Source of the DNA: Burkholderiales bacterium
GTDB lineage: Bacteria > Pseudomonadota > Gammaproteobacteria > Burkholderiales > SG8-39
Assembly: GCA_025929745.1 (NCBI GenBank)
Contig: JAICPQ010000122.1
Location: 1 to 8,066, forward strand
Reading direction: 5' to 3'
DNA length: 8,066 nt
The notes beneath the pieces were generated by a model, which saw nothing but the letters and a program-made list of their open reading frames with translations, made no database searches and was not told the origin of the DNA. A program made the position numbers and the translations under genes. Within the stretch, counting starts at the first letter, position 1. Each line of letters opens with the position of its first letter. Positions 1 through 6,603 of this stretch are shown here, piece by piece.

Positions 1-573
1 CGCCTGGTTTTCGTCCGCGGAAACGGCCCGGTGTTCTGCGGCGGCGCGGATCTGAACGAACGCAAAGGTAAGAGCGAGCAGTGGGTGCGCGAGCGGCGCA
101 TGCGCGCGTTCGCCGCCTACGCCGCGCTGGAGGCGCTGCCGATGCCGTGCATCGCGCTCGTACACGGCGCGGCGATCGGATCTGGCGTGGAGATCGCCGC
201 GGCGTGCGACTTCATCGTCGCGACGGCCGACGCGACGTTTCGCACCCCAGAAGCGCAGCGCGGCACCGTCGGCGCGACGCAGCGCCTGCCGCGGATCCTC
301 GGCAAGCGCCTCGCCAAGGACCTAATGTTCACCGGCCGCGCGCTGACCGCACAGGAGGCGCGCGACGCGGGCTTGGTCGCGCGGATCGGCGACCTCGATG
401 AAGAGCGGCGCGCGATCGCGGAGTCGATCCTGAAAGCGCCGGCGCTCGCGCTCAAGCTCGCGAAGCGCACCATCGACCGCGGCATCGAGCTCGATCCGAA
501 AGGCGCGCTCGAAGTCGAGCTGGAAGCGATCGAGGAGCAGCTCGCCGCCGGGCAGTGGATGGGCAAGACATGA
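1..573 (+). CDS. Enoyl-CoA hydratase/isomerase family protein (5' end outside window)
   Basis: This is a crotonase-fold enzyme, expected to add water to (or isomerise) an enoyl-CoA in the cytoplasm. The frame is open from base 1, so the N-terminus lies upstream; 190 residues are visible. Seen: the first oxyanion-hole motif FCGGADL at visible residues 12-18, the second oxyanion-hole segment IGSGVEIA, and glutamates E64 and E84 spaced 20 apart. Those two match the catalytic pair Glu144/Glu164 of rat mitochondrial enoyl-CoA hydratase, so true hydratase activity is plausible. The segment from the GATQRL motif through TGRALTAQEARDAGLV is typical of the family. The C-terminus stops about 20 residues earlier than in classical members, ending just after the QLAAGQW segment. 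The stop codon overlaps the ATG of the next gene (ATGA), showing translational coupling to the acyl-CoA synthetase. The family call is firm; the substrate is unknown. Confidence 0.93.
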   Translation, partial: RLVFVRGNGPVFCGGADLNERKGKSEQWVRERRMRAFAAYAALEALPMPCIALVHGAAIGSGVEIAAACDFIVATADATFRTPEAQRGTVGATQRLPRILGKRLAKDLMFTGRALTAQEARDAGLVARIGDLDEERRAIAESILKAPALALKLAKRTIDRGIELDPKGALEVELEAIEEQLAAGQWMGKT

Positions 574-2027
574 GCTGGCCGAAGCAGACGCTCGGGCAGG
601 TCCTTGAGAACCGCAGCGGAGAGGCGCTCGTCACTGCGAACGCTCGGCTCAGCTATGGAGATCTCTTAGGAAAAGCGAAGCGGGCGGCCGGCGCCATGCA
701 GTCCCTCGGCGTCAAGCACGGCGACCACGTCGGCATCCTGATGGGCAACGACGAGAACTGGCTCGCGCTCTTCTACGGTGCGGCGCTGATCGGCGCCGTC
801 ACCGTGCCGGTCAACACGCGCTTCAAGGCCACCGAGATCGACTTCTGCCTGAAGCAGGCCGACTGCAGGATCCTCTTCTACGCCGAGCGCTTCCTCAACA
901 TCGATTTCGGCGCGATGGTGCGCGAGACCGGCTTCCGCAACGCCGTTGAGGTCCGCGACATTCCGTGGCGCGCGCATACGCCCGTCGCGGTGTCGCCGGA
1001 CGACATCCTCCTCATCCAGTTCACCTCCGGCACGACCGCGTACCCGAAGGGCGCGATGCTCACGCACGACAACATGCTGCGCGACGCCTGGGCGGCCGGC
1101 GCGCGCGTCGGCATTCGCGCGGGCGACCGCTATTTCAACTGCCGCCCGTTCTTCCACGTCGCCGGCACCACGCTATCCGCGCTGATGGCGCTCGTTGCCG
1201 GCGCGTGCCTGGTCACACTGCCGACCTTCGAGGCGGGCGCGGCGCTGGAGATGATGGAGCGCGAGCGCTGCACGCTCGTCTCCGGAAACGACACGCTGTT
1301 CCAGATGATGATGGCGCATCCGGACTTTCCGAAGCGAAAGCTGCATCTGCGCGGCGGCTGGGCGGCGGCCGGGCCGCAGACCATGCGCGCGATCATCGAC
1401 AAGCTCGGCGCGAAAGCCATCTGCGCTGCCTACGGCCTCTCTGAGGCTTCCCCCAATGTGGTCATGAGCGACTGGCGCGATCCCGAGGAGCTGCGGATAC
1501 AAGGCTTGGCGAAGCCGCACGATGGGGTGGAGTTGAGGATCGTCGATGGAGAAATCCAGGTCCGGGGTTGGAACGTGATGCGCGGTTACTACAACAACCC
1601 GGAGGCGAACGCCAAGGTGTTCACGGCCGATGGCTGGCTGCGCACCGGCGACCTCGGCGAGCTCACCGCCGATGGCCGCCTGCGCATGGTCGGCCGATTG
1701 AAGGACGTCTTTCGCGTCGGCGGCGAGAACGTGGCGCCGGCGGAGGTCGAGGAAGTGCTCCTCGCACATCCCGCGGTGCAGACTGCACAGGTGATCGGCG
1801 TTCCGGACGCACGTCTGGGCGAGGTGGCGTGCGCGTACGTTACGGTTCAAAAGAAGGCTTCTGAAGAAGAGCTGCTGGCGTGGTGCAAAACCCGCATGGC
1901 GAACTTCCGCGTGCCGCGCTACCTGAAGATCGTCGAAAACTTCGAGTCGATCGGCATGACGGCGAGCGGCAAGGTGCAGAAAACCAAACTGCGCGAGCAC
2001 GCGCTGCGTGAATTCAAGCTGGACTGA
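570..2027 (+). CDS. Acyl-CoA synthetase (AMP-dependent synthetase/ligase, ANL superfamily)
   Basis: A cytoplasmic ligase that adenylates a carboxylic acid with ATP and transfers it to CoA. I start it at the ATG that overlaps the hydratase stop (ATGA), giving 485 residues; a GTG 15 bases upstream would add five residues. Core motifs appear in order: the phosphate-binding loop TSGTTAYPKG at about 152-161 (Ala where Gly is commonest), YGLSEASP as the adenine-binding motif, TGD at 359-361, the hinge region GRLKDVFRVGGENVAPAEVE starting near 375, and the C-terminal ASGKVQKTK with the presumed adenylation lysine at 468. All catalytic motifs look intact and the length is slightly short for a fatty-acyl or aryl-CoA ligase. 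It sits between an enoyl-CoA hydratase and a ThDP enzyme, so it probably activates the operon's acid substrate. Medium/long-chain, alicyclic and aryl acids are all possible; sequence alone does not decide. Confidence 0.94.
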   Translation: MSWPKQTLGQVLENRSGEALVTANARLSYGDLLGKAKRAAGAMQSLGVKHGDHVGILMGNDENWLALFYGAALIGAVTVPVNTRFKATEIDFCLKQADCRILFYAERFLNIDFGAMVRETGFRNAVEVRDIPWRAHTPVAVSPDDILLIQFTSGTTAYPKGAMLTHDNMLRDAWAAGARVGIRAGDRYFNCRPFFHVAGTTLSALMALVAGACLVTLPTFEAGAALEMMERERCTLVSGNDTLFQMMMAHPDFPKRKLHLRGGWAAAGPQTMRAIIDKLGAKAICAAYGLSEASPNVVMSDWRDPEELRIQGLAKPHDGVELRIVDGEIQVRGWNVMRGYYNNPEANAKVFTADGWLRTGDLGELTADGRLRMVGRLKDVFRVGGENVAPAEVEEVLLAHPAVQTAQVIGVPDARLGEVACAYVTVQKKASEEELLAWCKTRMANFRVPRYLKIVENFESIGMTASGKVQKTKLREHALREFKLD

Positions 2028-3488
2028 ATGAAGCGCCGCGGCGCCGATCTTCTCGCGCAGACGCTCGCCGCGGCGGGCGTGCGCAAGCTGTTCGCGCTCT
2101 CGGGCAACCACGTGATGCCGGTCTTCGACGCGGCGCTCGATGCCGGCCTCGATATCGTGCATGTGCGTCACGAGGCCGCCGCCGTGCACATGGCGGATGC
2201 GTGGGGGCGGCTCACCGGCGAAGTAGGCGTCGCGCTCGTCACCGGCGGACCCGGCCACGCGAACGCCGTATCGGCGCTGTACACGGCGCTCGAGGCCGAA
2301 TCGCCGGTGCTGCTCCTTTCCGGGCACGCGGCACTCGCCGAGCTCGGCAAGGGCGCATTCCAGGAAATGCGCCAGGCGGAGCTCGCCGTGCCGGTCAGCA
2401 AGAGTGCATGGACCGTACAGGGGCCGGAACGGCTGGTCGACGACGTGCGGCGAGCGATGCGCGAAGCGCGCGCCGGTCGGCCGGGCCCGGTGCACCTCAG
2501 CCTGCCCCAGGACGTGCTCGAAGCGAGCGTCACCGGCGAAGCCGCTCCGGCGCTCAAGGTGGTTGCGCCATCGCCGAAACCTTTTCCCGAAGCGCTGCTC
2601 GCCGCCGAGCGGCCGCTCATCGTCGCCGGTCCCGCGATGATGCGGAAACCGGAGCTGCGCGCGCTGGAAGAGGCGAGCGGCGTGCCGATCGTCGGCATGG
2701 AGAGCCCGCGCGGCGTGAACGATCCCGCGCTTGGCAGACTCGCCGACGTTCTCGGGAGAGCGGACGCGGTGCTCCTCGTCGGCAAGCGGCCCGACTTCAC
2801 GCTGCGCTTCGGACGCGCGTTTGCCGCAGGCTGCAGTGTCCTGCAATGGGACACGCTGCCTTCCGCGCCGGATCCAAAGCGCGCCGGTGCATGGCTCGAC
2901 GAGGTGCGCGCCGCGCTGGCGTACCGGCCGGACTGGAACTCGATCGCCGGCTCGCTCCACCCGGTCGCCGTGTGCCGCGAAGTTCAGACGATTCTCAGGA
3001 ACGGCGTCCTCGTCTGCGACGGCGGCGAGTTTGGACAATGGGCGCAGGCCTGTCTGAGCGCTCCGCGCCGCGTAATCAACGGCCCCGCCGGCTCGATCGG
3101 ATCCGCGCTTCCCTTCGCCGCTGCGGCGAAGCTCGCCTTCCCGGAGGCGCCGGTCGTGGCCATGCTCGGCGACGGCACCTTCGGCTTCCACATGTCCGAG
3201 ATCGACACCGCTGTGCGCTACGGCTTGAGCTACGTCGCGGTGGTCGGCAACGACGCGTGCTGGAACGCCGAATACCAGATCGCGCTCAAGGCCTACGGCA
3301 AGGAGCGCGCGCGCAACCTCGATCTACTGCCGACGCGCTACGGCGCCGCTTCGGCCGCGCTGGGCGCGCACGGGGAGGATATTTCCGATGCAAGCCAACT
3401 TCCGGCCGCGTTCGCGCGCGCGGCGGCGGCGAAAACCGTCGCGTGCGTCAACGTCCTGATCGAGCGCCACCCCGCGCCTAAGTACTGA
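2028..3488 (+). CDS. Thiamine-diphosphate enzyme, acetolactate synthase / 2-hydroxyacyl-CoA lyase type (compact)
   Basis: A 486-residue ThDP-dependent enzyme expected to make or break a C-C bond next to a carbonyl. The N-terminal pyrimidine-binding domain has the ThDP-activating glutamate E49 in RHEAAAVHMADAWGR, then GVALVTGGPGHANA and a GAFQE segment like that of acetolactate synthases. A middle domain follows (about 185-290; note GKRPDFTLRFG). The C-terminal pyrophosphate/Mg domain has GDGTFGF at 381-387 and, about 25 residues on, N408-D409 where the family motif usually ends in NN. At 486 residues it is shorter than the usual 540-600; the gap falls mainly in the linker before the PP domain. 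Its ATG abuts the ligase stop (TGAATG), so it is the last visible gene of the operon. A housekeeping IlvB is unlikely: there is no ilvN neighbour and the context is CoA-dependent. Candidates are a 2-hydroxyacyl-CoA lyase, an oxalyl-CoA decarboxylase-like enzyme or another carboligase. Confidence 0.9.
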   Translation: MKRRGADLLAQTLAAAGVRKLFALSGNHVMPVFDAALDAGLDIVHVRHEAAAVHMADAWGRLTGEVGVALVTGGPGHANAVSALYTALEAESPVLLLSGHAALAELGKGAFQEMRQAELAVPVSKSAWTVQGPERLVDDVRRAMREARAGRPGPVHLSLPQDVLEASVTGEAAPALKVVAPSPKPFPEALLAAERPLIVAGPAMMRKPELRALEEASGVPIVGMESPRGVNDPALGRLADVLGRADAVLLVGKRPDFTLRFGRAFAAGCSVLQWDTLPSAPDPKRAGAWLDEVRAALAYRPDWNSIAGSLHPVAVCREVQTILRNGVLVCDGGEFGQWAQACLSAPRRVINGPAGSIGSALPFAAAAKLAFPEAPVVAMLGDGTFGFHMSEIDTAVRYGLSYVAVVGNDACWNAEYQIALKAYGKERARNLDLLPTRYGAASAALGAHGEDISDASQLPAAFARAAAAKTVACVNVLIERHPAPKY

Positions 3489-3489
3489 A

Positions 3490-3499
3490 CCGAATTCGG
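3490..3499. repeat. 10-bp perfect palindrome at a convergent gene junction
   Basis: CCGAATTCGG reads the same on both strands and starts two bases after the stop codon of the ThDP enzyme gene. It lies in the 27-bp space between convergent genes, so it could help end transcription from either side, but the stem is short and no T-run follows it. It may instead be part of the repeat-like element directly to its right. Confidence 0.45.
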
Positions 3500-3518
3500 G
3501 GTCAGGGTCCGATTTCTA
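3498..3518 (+). repeat. Repeat-like GGGTC...TTTCTA element, copy 1
   Basis: This 21-base sequence begins GGGGTCAGGGTCC and ends GATTTCTA. Its last three bases are the complement of the TAG stop of the minus-strand Bug gene. It resembles the sequence at 5557-5577, which also abuts a minus-strand stop: 13 of 22 positions match in direct alignment anchored at that stop. With GGTGTCAGG on the other strand of that copy, the inverted alignment gives 13 of 19. It is possibly a member of a dispersed intergenic family; two diverged copies do not prove that. Confidence 0.35.
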
Positions 3519-4478
3519 CTGGCGAATGCCGAGGGCAGTGATGAGCTTGTCGTAGAGCTCGTACTGCTCGCGCACGAACTGCTCGCTTTCGGCGGGTGAG
3601 CGGATCGCCGCGATGCCGCCGATGCGCGAGTTGCCCAGTTGCCATTCCGCGTCCTTCGCGAGGCGCGCGAACACTTCGGTCCACTTGTCGACCACTTCCT
3701 TCGGCAGCCCGGGCGGTCCCATGAGCGCGGTCCAGCCGACGATCTTGTTCATGTCCGGAAAGCCGGCCTCGGTGCCGCTCGGCGCATCGGGGATCTCGGC
3801 GAGCCGCGTCGGCGTGACGAAAAGCGGGCGCACCGCGCCGGCCTTCACCTGTGGAATCACCGTAGGCGCGTTGTTGCATGCAAACTGCACCTGGCCGCCG
3901 AGTACGGCCGAGGTAACTTCGCCTCCCCCCTTGTAATGGATGCCAACGGCGTGATCCTTGGTGAGTCCGGCGAGCGTAAGGAAGTATTGCGCCGCCATGT
4001 TCTGGCTGGTGCCCACGCCCGCGGTCGCGAAGTTGAGCTTGCCCGGGCTCGCGCGTATCGCCGCGACCAGGTCCTTCGCGTCCTTGTACGCCGAATCGCT
4101 CTTCACGAAGCAGACGTAGGGATTGAGCTCGATGAGTGAGAGCATCGTGAACTCGTTCCACTTGTATTGCAGCTTCGACTCGAGCGCGGGCAGGATCGCG
4201 TGCGTGGCAATGCGTGCGACGAGCAGCGTGTAGCCATCGGGCGCCGCGTTGCGCACGGCCATCGCGCCGATCGCGCCCGAGGCGCCGGTACGGTTCAGCG
4301 CGATGATGGGCGTGTTGTTCAGGTACTTGGCTGCGTGCGCGGCCACATTGCGTCCGGACAGGTCCGAGTCGCCGCCCGCGGCGAACGGAATGATGAAAGT
4401 GATCGGCTTCGACGGATAACCCTGCGCGTGCGCCGCGCCTGCGGCGAGCGCGGCCAGGACGGCAACGAGTCGTTTCAC
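3516..4478 (-). CDS. Bug/TctC-family tripartite tricarboxylate transporter substrate-binding protein
   Basis: A periplasmic solute-binding protein of the Bug (TctC) family, which captures carboxylates and other small acids for TctAB-type transporters or for sensing. I use the GTG at 4476-4478 because GGAGG lies 7 bases upstream and the product then begins with a clean signal peptide: MKR, a hydrophobic stretch, and AHA before a likely cut after residue 18. An ATG six codons earlier would make the ribosome-binding sequence part of the protein. Family signatures in the 320 residues are YPSKPITFIIPFAAGG (21-36), NRTGASGAIGA (62-72), APDGYTL (79-85) and, further on, the HYKGGGEV and GPPGLP segments. 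The D-S-D residues after AAGG sit in the ligand-contact loop. No TctA or TctB membrane gene is present, so it is an orphan receptor here, as is common in Burkholderiales. It is divergent from the dioxygenase gene, suggesting shared control. Ligand unknown. Confidence 0.93.
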   Translation of the reverse strand: MKRLVAVLAALAAGAAHAQGYPSKPITFIIPFAAGGDSDLSGRNVAAHAAKYLNNTPIIALNRTGASGAIGAMAVRNAAPDGYTLLVARIATHAILPALESKLQYKWNEFTMLSLIELNPYVCFVKSDSAYKDAKDLVAAIRASPGKLNFATAGVGTSQNMAAQYFLTLAGLTKDHAVGIHYKGGGEVTSAVLGGQVQFACNNAPTVIPQVKAGAVRPLFVTPTRLAEIPDAPSGTEAGFPDMNKIVGWTALMGPPGLPKEVVDKWTEVFARLAKDAEWQLGNSRIGGIAAIRSPAESEQFVREQYELYDKLITALGIRQ

Positions 4479-4485
4479 GCGATAT

Positions 4486-4490
4486 CCTCC
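4486..4490 (-). promoter_or_regulatory. Ribosome-binding site of the Bug gene (decides its start)
   Basis: On the minus strand this reads GGAGG, 7 bases upstream of the GTG at 4478-4476. A second GGAG lies immediately upstream at 4491-4494. The spacing and the signal peptide that follows support the GTG over the ATG at 4496, which lies 5' of this site. Confidence 0.7.
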
Positions 4491-4494
4491 CTCC

Positions 4495-5532
4495 ATGCAT
4501 TATGAACCGGTCTCTGGTCCGGGAGCGTGGTACGGCCGCGATCTTGCGCGGCGCGACGATTGGATCCACGTCTTCTCCGCGGCGCAGATCCGCGAGATCG
4601 AGGCTGCGGTCGCCGGCGCGCGAGTGCCGCTCGGCGAGCTCACGCCGAAGGCTTTCCCCCTACCGAGCGTCGGCCCGTTTTTGCGCCGCGTTCTCACCGA
4701 GCTTCTCGAGGGGCGGGGATTCGTGCTCTTGCGCGGCCTGCCGATGGAGCGCTGGAGCCGAGAACAGCAGGCCATCACGTATCTAGGGATCGGCTCCTGG
4801 CTTGGCGGCTTCCGCTCGCAGAACGCGAAAGGGCACCTGCTCGGCCATGTGAAGGACCTCGGGCTCGACATCCGCGATCCGAACGTGCGCTACTACCAGA
4901 CCAATCGCGCGCTCGAGTACCACACCGACTCGGTCGACATCGTAGGCCTTCTCTGCCTGCAGACCGCGAAAGCGGGCGGCGCGAGCTACCTGGCGAGCTC
5001 GATGACGGTGTTCAACGAAGTCCTGCGCCGCCGGCCCGACGTCGTCCCCGCGCTCTTCGAGCCATTCCCGACCGACCGCCGCGGCGAAGTGCCCGAAGGC
5101 ATGAAGCCGTGGTTCGACATTCCGATCTACCACTGGCACGCCAGCCGGCTCTCGTGCATCTACGTGCGCCAGTACATCGAGTCCGCGCAGAAGCAGTTCC
5201 CGCAGGCGCGGCGGCTTACGCGCGCGCAGATCGAGGCGATGGATTTGATGGACGCGCTCTGCAACGACCCGGAGGTCCACGTCGCAATGAATTTTCGCCC
5301 CGGCGACGTGCAGCTCCTGCACAACCACCAGATCCTGCACGCGCGCGGCGACTTTGAGAACTGGCCCGAGCCCGAGCGCCACCGCCATCTCCTGCGCCTG
5401 TGGCTTTCGCCGCCGGAAGCGCGCCCGTTGCCCGAAGTTTTCGCGCCGCGCTACGGCAGCATAGTGCCTGGCGATCGCGGCGGTATCGTCGTCAAGGGCA
5501 CGACGCTGCGTGTGCCGCTGGAAGCGGAATAG
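4495..5532 (+). CDS. TauD/TfdA-like Fe(II)/2-oxoglutarate-dependent dioxygenase
   Basis: A 345-residue cytoplasmic oxygenase expected to use Fe(II), O2 and 2-oxoglutarate to hydroxylate a small acid or amine. The iron-binding facial triad is visible: H143 and D145 in EYHTDS, and H282 in QILHARGDF within a typical GDVQLLHNHQILHAR segment. R297 and R301 in RHRHLLRLWLS are candidates for binding the 2-oxoglutarate carboxylate. The C-terminal half looks complete and ends with an RGGI segment. The start at 4495 is the first in-frame start and gives a PVSGPGAWYG N-terminus that I recognise as common among uncharacterised members. Oddly, no Shine-Dalgarno sequence precedes it; the upstream bases are pyrimidines because they are the complement of the Bug gene's ribosome site. 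It is divergent from that gene, and the two may be co-regulated to take up and oxidise one compound. Substrate unknown. Confidence 0.92.
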   Translation: MHYEPVSGPGAWYGRDLARRDDWIHVFSAAQIREIEAAVAGARVPLGELTPKAFPLPSVGPFLRRVLTELLEGRGFVLLRGLPMERWSREQQAITYLGIGSWLGGFRSQNAKGHLLGHVKDLGLDIRDPNVRYYQTNRALEYHTDSVDIVGLLCLQTAKAGGASYLASSMTVFNEVLRRRPDVVPALFEPFPTDRRGEVPEGMKPWFDIPIYHWHASRLSCIYVRQYIESAQKQFPQARRLTRAQIEAMDLMDALCNDPEVHVAMNFRPGDVQLLHNHQILHARGDFENWPEPERHRHLLRLWLSPPEARPLPEVFAPRYGSIVPGDRGGIVVKGTTLRVPLEAE

Positions 5533-5538
5533 GTATCC

Positions 5539-5562
5539 GGCCCTTTTTTCAAAAAAAGGGTC
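5539..5562. terminator. Hairpin between convergent genes, possible bidirectional terminator
   Basis: The left arm GGCCCTTTTTT (5539-5549) pairs with AAAAAAGGGTC (5552-5562), an 11-bp stem with one G-T pair and a two-base centre; in RNA the innermost pair or two would open to form the loop. It starts six bases after the dioxygenase stop and ends 12 bases before the stop of the convergent hydrolase gene. It is A/T-rich inside and lacks a clear T-run downstream in either direction, so termination is plausible from position rather than proven by form. Confidence 0.5.
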
Positions 5563-5577
5563 CTGACACCTTTTCTA
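5557..5577 (+). repeat. Repeat-like GGGTC...TTTCTA element, copy 2
   Basis: AGGGTCCTGACACC followed by TTTTCTA overlaps the right arm of the hairpin. It ends in the complement of the TAG stop of the alpha/beta hydrolase gene, just as copy 1 ends in the stop of the Bug gene. Shared positions are GGGTC, a central G, a C and TTTCTA. The two copies flank the divergent Bug-dioxygenase pair. Confidence 0.35.
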
Positions 5578-6603
5578 GAGGTAGTCGAGAAGCAGCTCGG
5601 TGACCTGCTCGGGCTTTTCCTGCTGCACCCAGTGGCCGGCGCCTTCGATGAGGTGTGTGCCACGAAAGTTGGCGCACACGGCCGACGTCTGCATGCGCTC
5701 GAACTCGCCGGGCTTCTGATAGATGCCCCAGTCGGCGGCGCCGGCGATGTAGATGGCTGCAATCTGGATGGGACGGCCGGCTACGGTTTCAAGCGACGCC
5801 GCGCTTAGGCGTTCGGTTCCGCACCGGTACCAGTTGAGGCCGCCTTGGAATCCGATCGCTGCGAACGCGCGCGCATAAACGGCGAGCTCGGCCTCCGTGA
5901 GCCAGGCTGCCTCATGGTCCGGCCTATGCGGCGCCACGGTCTCGGCCATGTTCTTGTCGAGGTCCATGACGTAGTAGCGCGGCAGCTTGGCGAGCTCTTC
6001 CGCGGTCCAGCCGTTCAGAGCGTACGGGCGATTGTCGGCCCAGTCGGCGCTCTTCATGTGGTAGTACGCGCGCAGAAACGCGTGTACGCCCTGCGGGCAC
6101 TCGCGCATGTCGGCGTCGGCGTGCGGCGTCGAGTAGTACCACTGGTAATGCTTTCGCGGCGGAACGAGGCGCGCGAGCTCGGCGCTCGGGTCGGTTGTTT
6201 TCCCGCCGCCGAATGGCGCGCTCATGAAGGTCACGGTGCGAAAGCGCTCGGGATAGAGGAGCGCTGCCGCGCCGGCGGCCAACGAGCCGAAGTCATGGCC
6301 GACAAGGTGCGCTTTTTCGATTCCGAGCTTCTGGAGGAGCCAGGTGGCGTCGCGCGCGATGTTGCCCAACGCAAACGAGTCGAGATCCCGAACGTCCCAG
6401 CCGGTGGTCTCGCCGTAGCCGCGCTGGTCGGGCGCGATCGCGTAGAAACCGGCCTGCGCGAGCGCGGGCATGATCTTGCGCCAGCTGTAGGCGAGCTCCG
6501 GAAAGCCATGGAGCAGCAGTACACATGGCGCTCGCGCGTCCCCGGCCTCTAGGATATGCATCGACAGGCCGTTTACGCCGTCCACCCGGCGTGAGCGGAT
6601 CAA
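5575..6603 (-). CDS. Alpha/beta hydrolase, epoxide hydrolase-like
   Basis: A cytoplasmic alpha/beta-hydrolase with the residues of soluble epoxide hydrolases. Numbered from the TTG at 6603 (342 residues): HGFPE at 32-36 (oxyanion region), nucleophile D104 in VGHDFG (Asp, not Ser, as in epoxide hydrolases and haloalkane dehalogenases), Y259 in LNWYR matching the conserved lid tyrosine of epoxide hydrolases, a likely charge-relay acid D291 in GAADWG, and catalytic H324 in GAGHW. The start is uncertain. TTG overlaps the upstream amidohydrolase stop (TTGA) and gives an N-terminus aligning with family members; GTG at 6585 or ATG at 6561 would shorten it. None has a clear ribosome site. The frame stays open further upstream, but that part is the arginine-rich shadow of the amidohydrolase. 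As last gene of the minus-strand operon it may open an epoxide or a strained ester or lactone made during catabolism. Dehalogenase or C-C hydrolase activity cannot be excluded. Confidence 0.9.
   Translation of the reverse strand: MIRSRRVDGVNGLSMHILEAGDARAPCVLLLHGFPELAYSWRKIMPALAQAGFYAIAPDQRGYGETTGWDVRDLDSFALGNIARDATWLLQKLGIEKAHLVGHDFGSLAAGAAALLYPERFRTVTFMSAPFGGGKTTDPSAELARLVPPRKHYQWYYSTPHADADMRECPQGVHAFLRAYYHMKSADWADNRPYALNGWTAEELAKLPRYYVMDLDKNMAETVAPHRPDHEAAWLTEAELAVYARAFAAIGFQGGLNWYRCGTERLSAASLETVAGRPIQIAAIYIAGAADWGIYQKPGEFERMQTSAVCANFRGTHLIEGAGHWVQQEKPEQVTELLLDYL

Noticed and set aside
555..569. GTG start for the acyl-CoA synthetase
   Set aside because: The ATG at 570 in the ATGA overlap is the simpler coupled start, and the five extra residues lie inside the hydratase gene without family support.
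1173..3191. 672-codon open frame on the minus strand, antisense to the ligase and ThDP genes
   Set aside because: Low-complexity Arg/Ala/His-rich translation with no recognisable motif; it exists because high-GC codon bias on the plus strand removes stops. Both sense genes are complete and full of family motifs.
2201..3481. 426-codon plus-strand frame inside the ThDP gene
   Set aside because: Arginine-rich shadow frame with no domain signature; the overlapping frame carries E49 and GDGTFGF.
4479..4496. ATG start for the minus-strand Bug gene
   Set aside because: It would translate the GGAGG ribosome site and put six residues before the signal peptide; the GTG at 4478 has ideal spacing.
3502..4569. 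355-codon minus-strand frame overlapping the Bug gene
   Set aside because: Arg/His-rich out-of-frame translation; the neighbouring frame has the signal peptide and Bug motifs.
3489..5577. Flanking repeat-like sequences as terminal inverted repeats of a transposon carrying the Bug and dioxygenase genes
   Set aside because: The copies are short and diverged, no target-site duplication is visible, and no transposase gene lies between them. Kept only as possible dispersed intergenic elements.
5845..6552. 235-codon plus-strand frame antisense to the alpha/beta hydrolase
   Set aside because: No recognisable family; the opposite strand encodes the Asp-nucleophile hydrolase.
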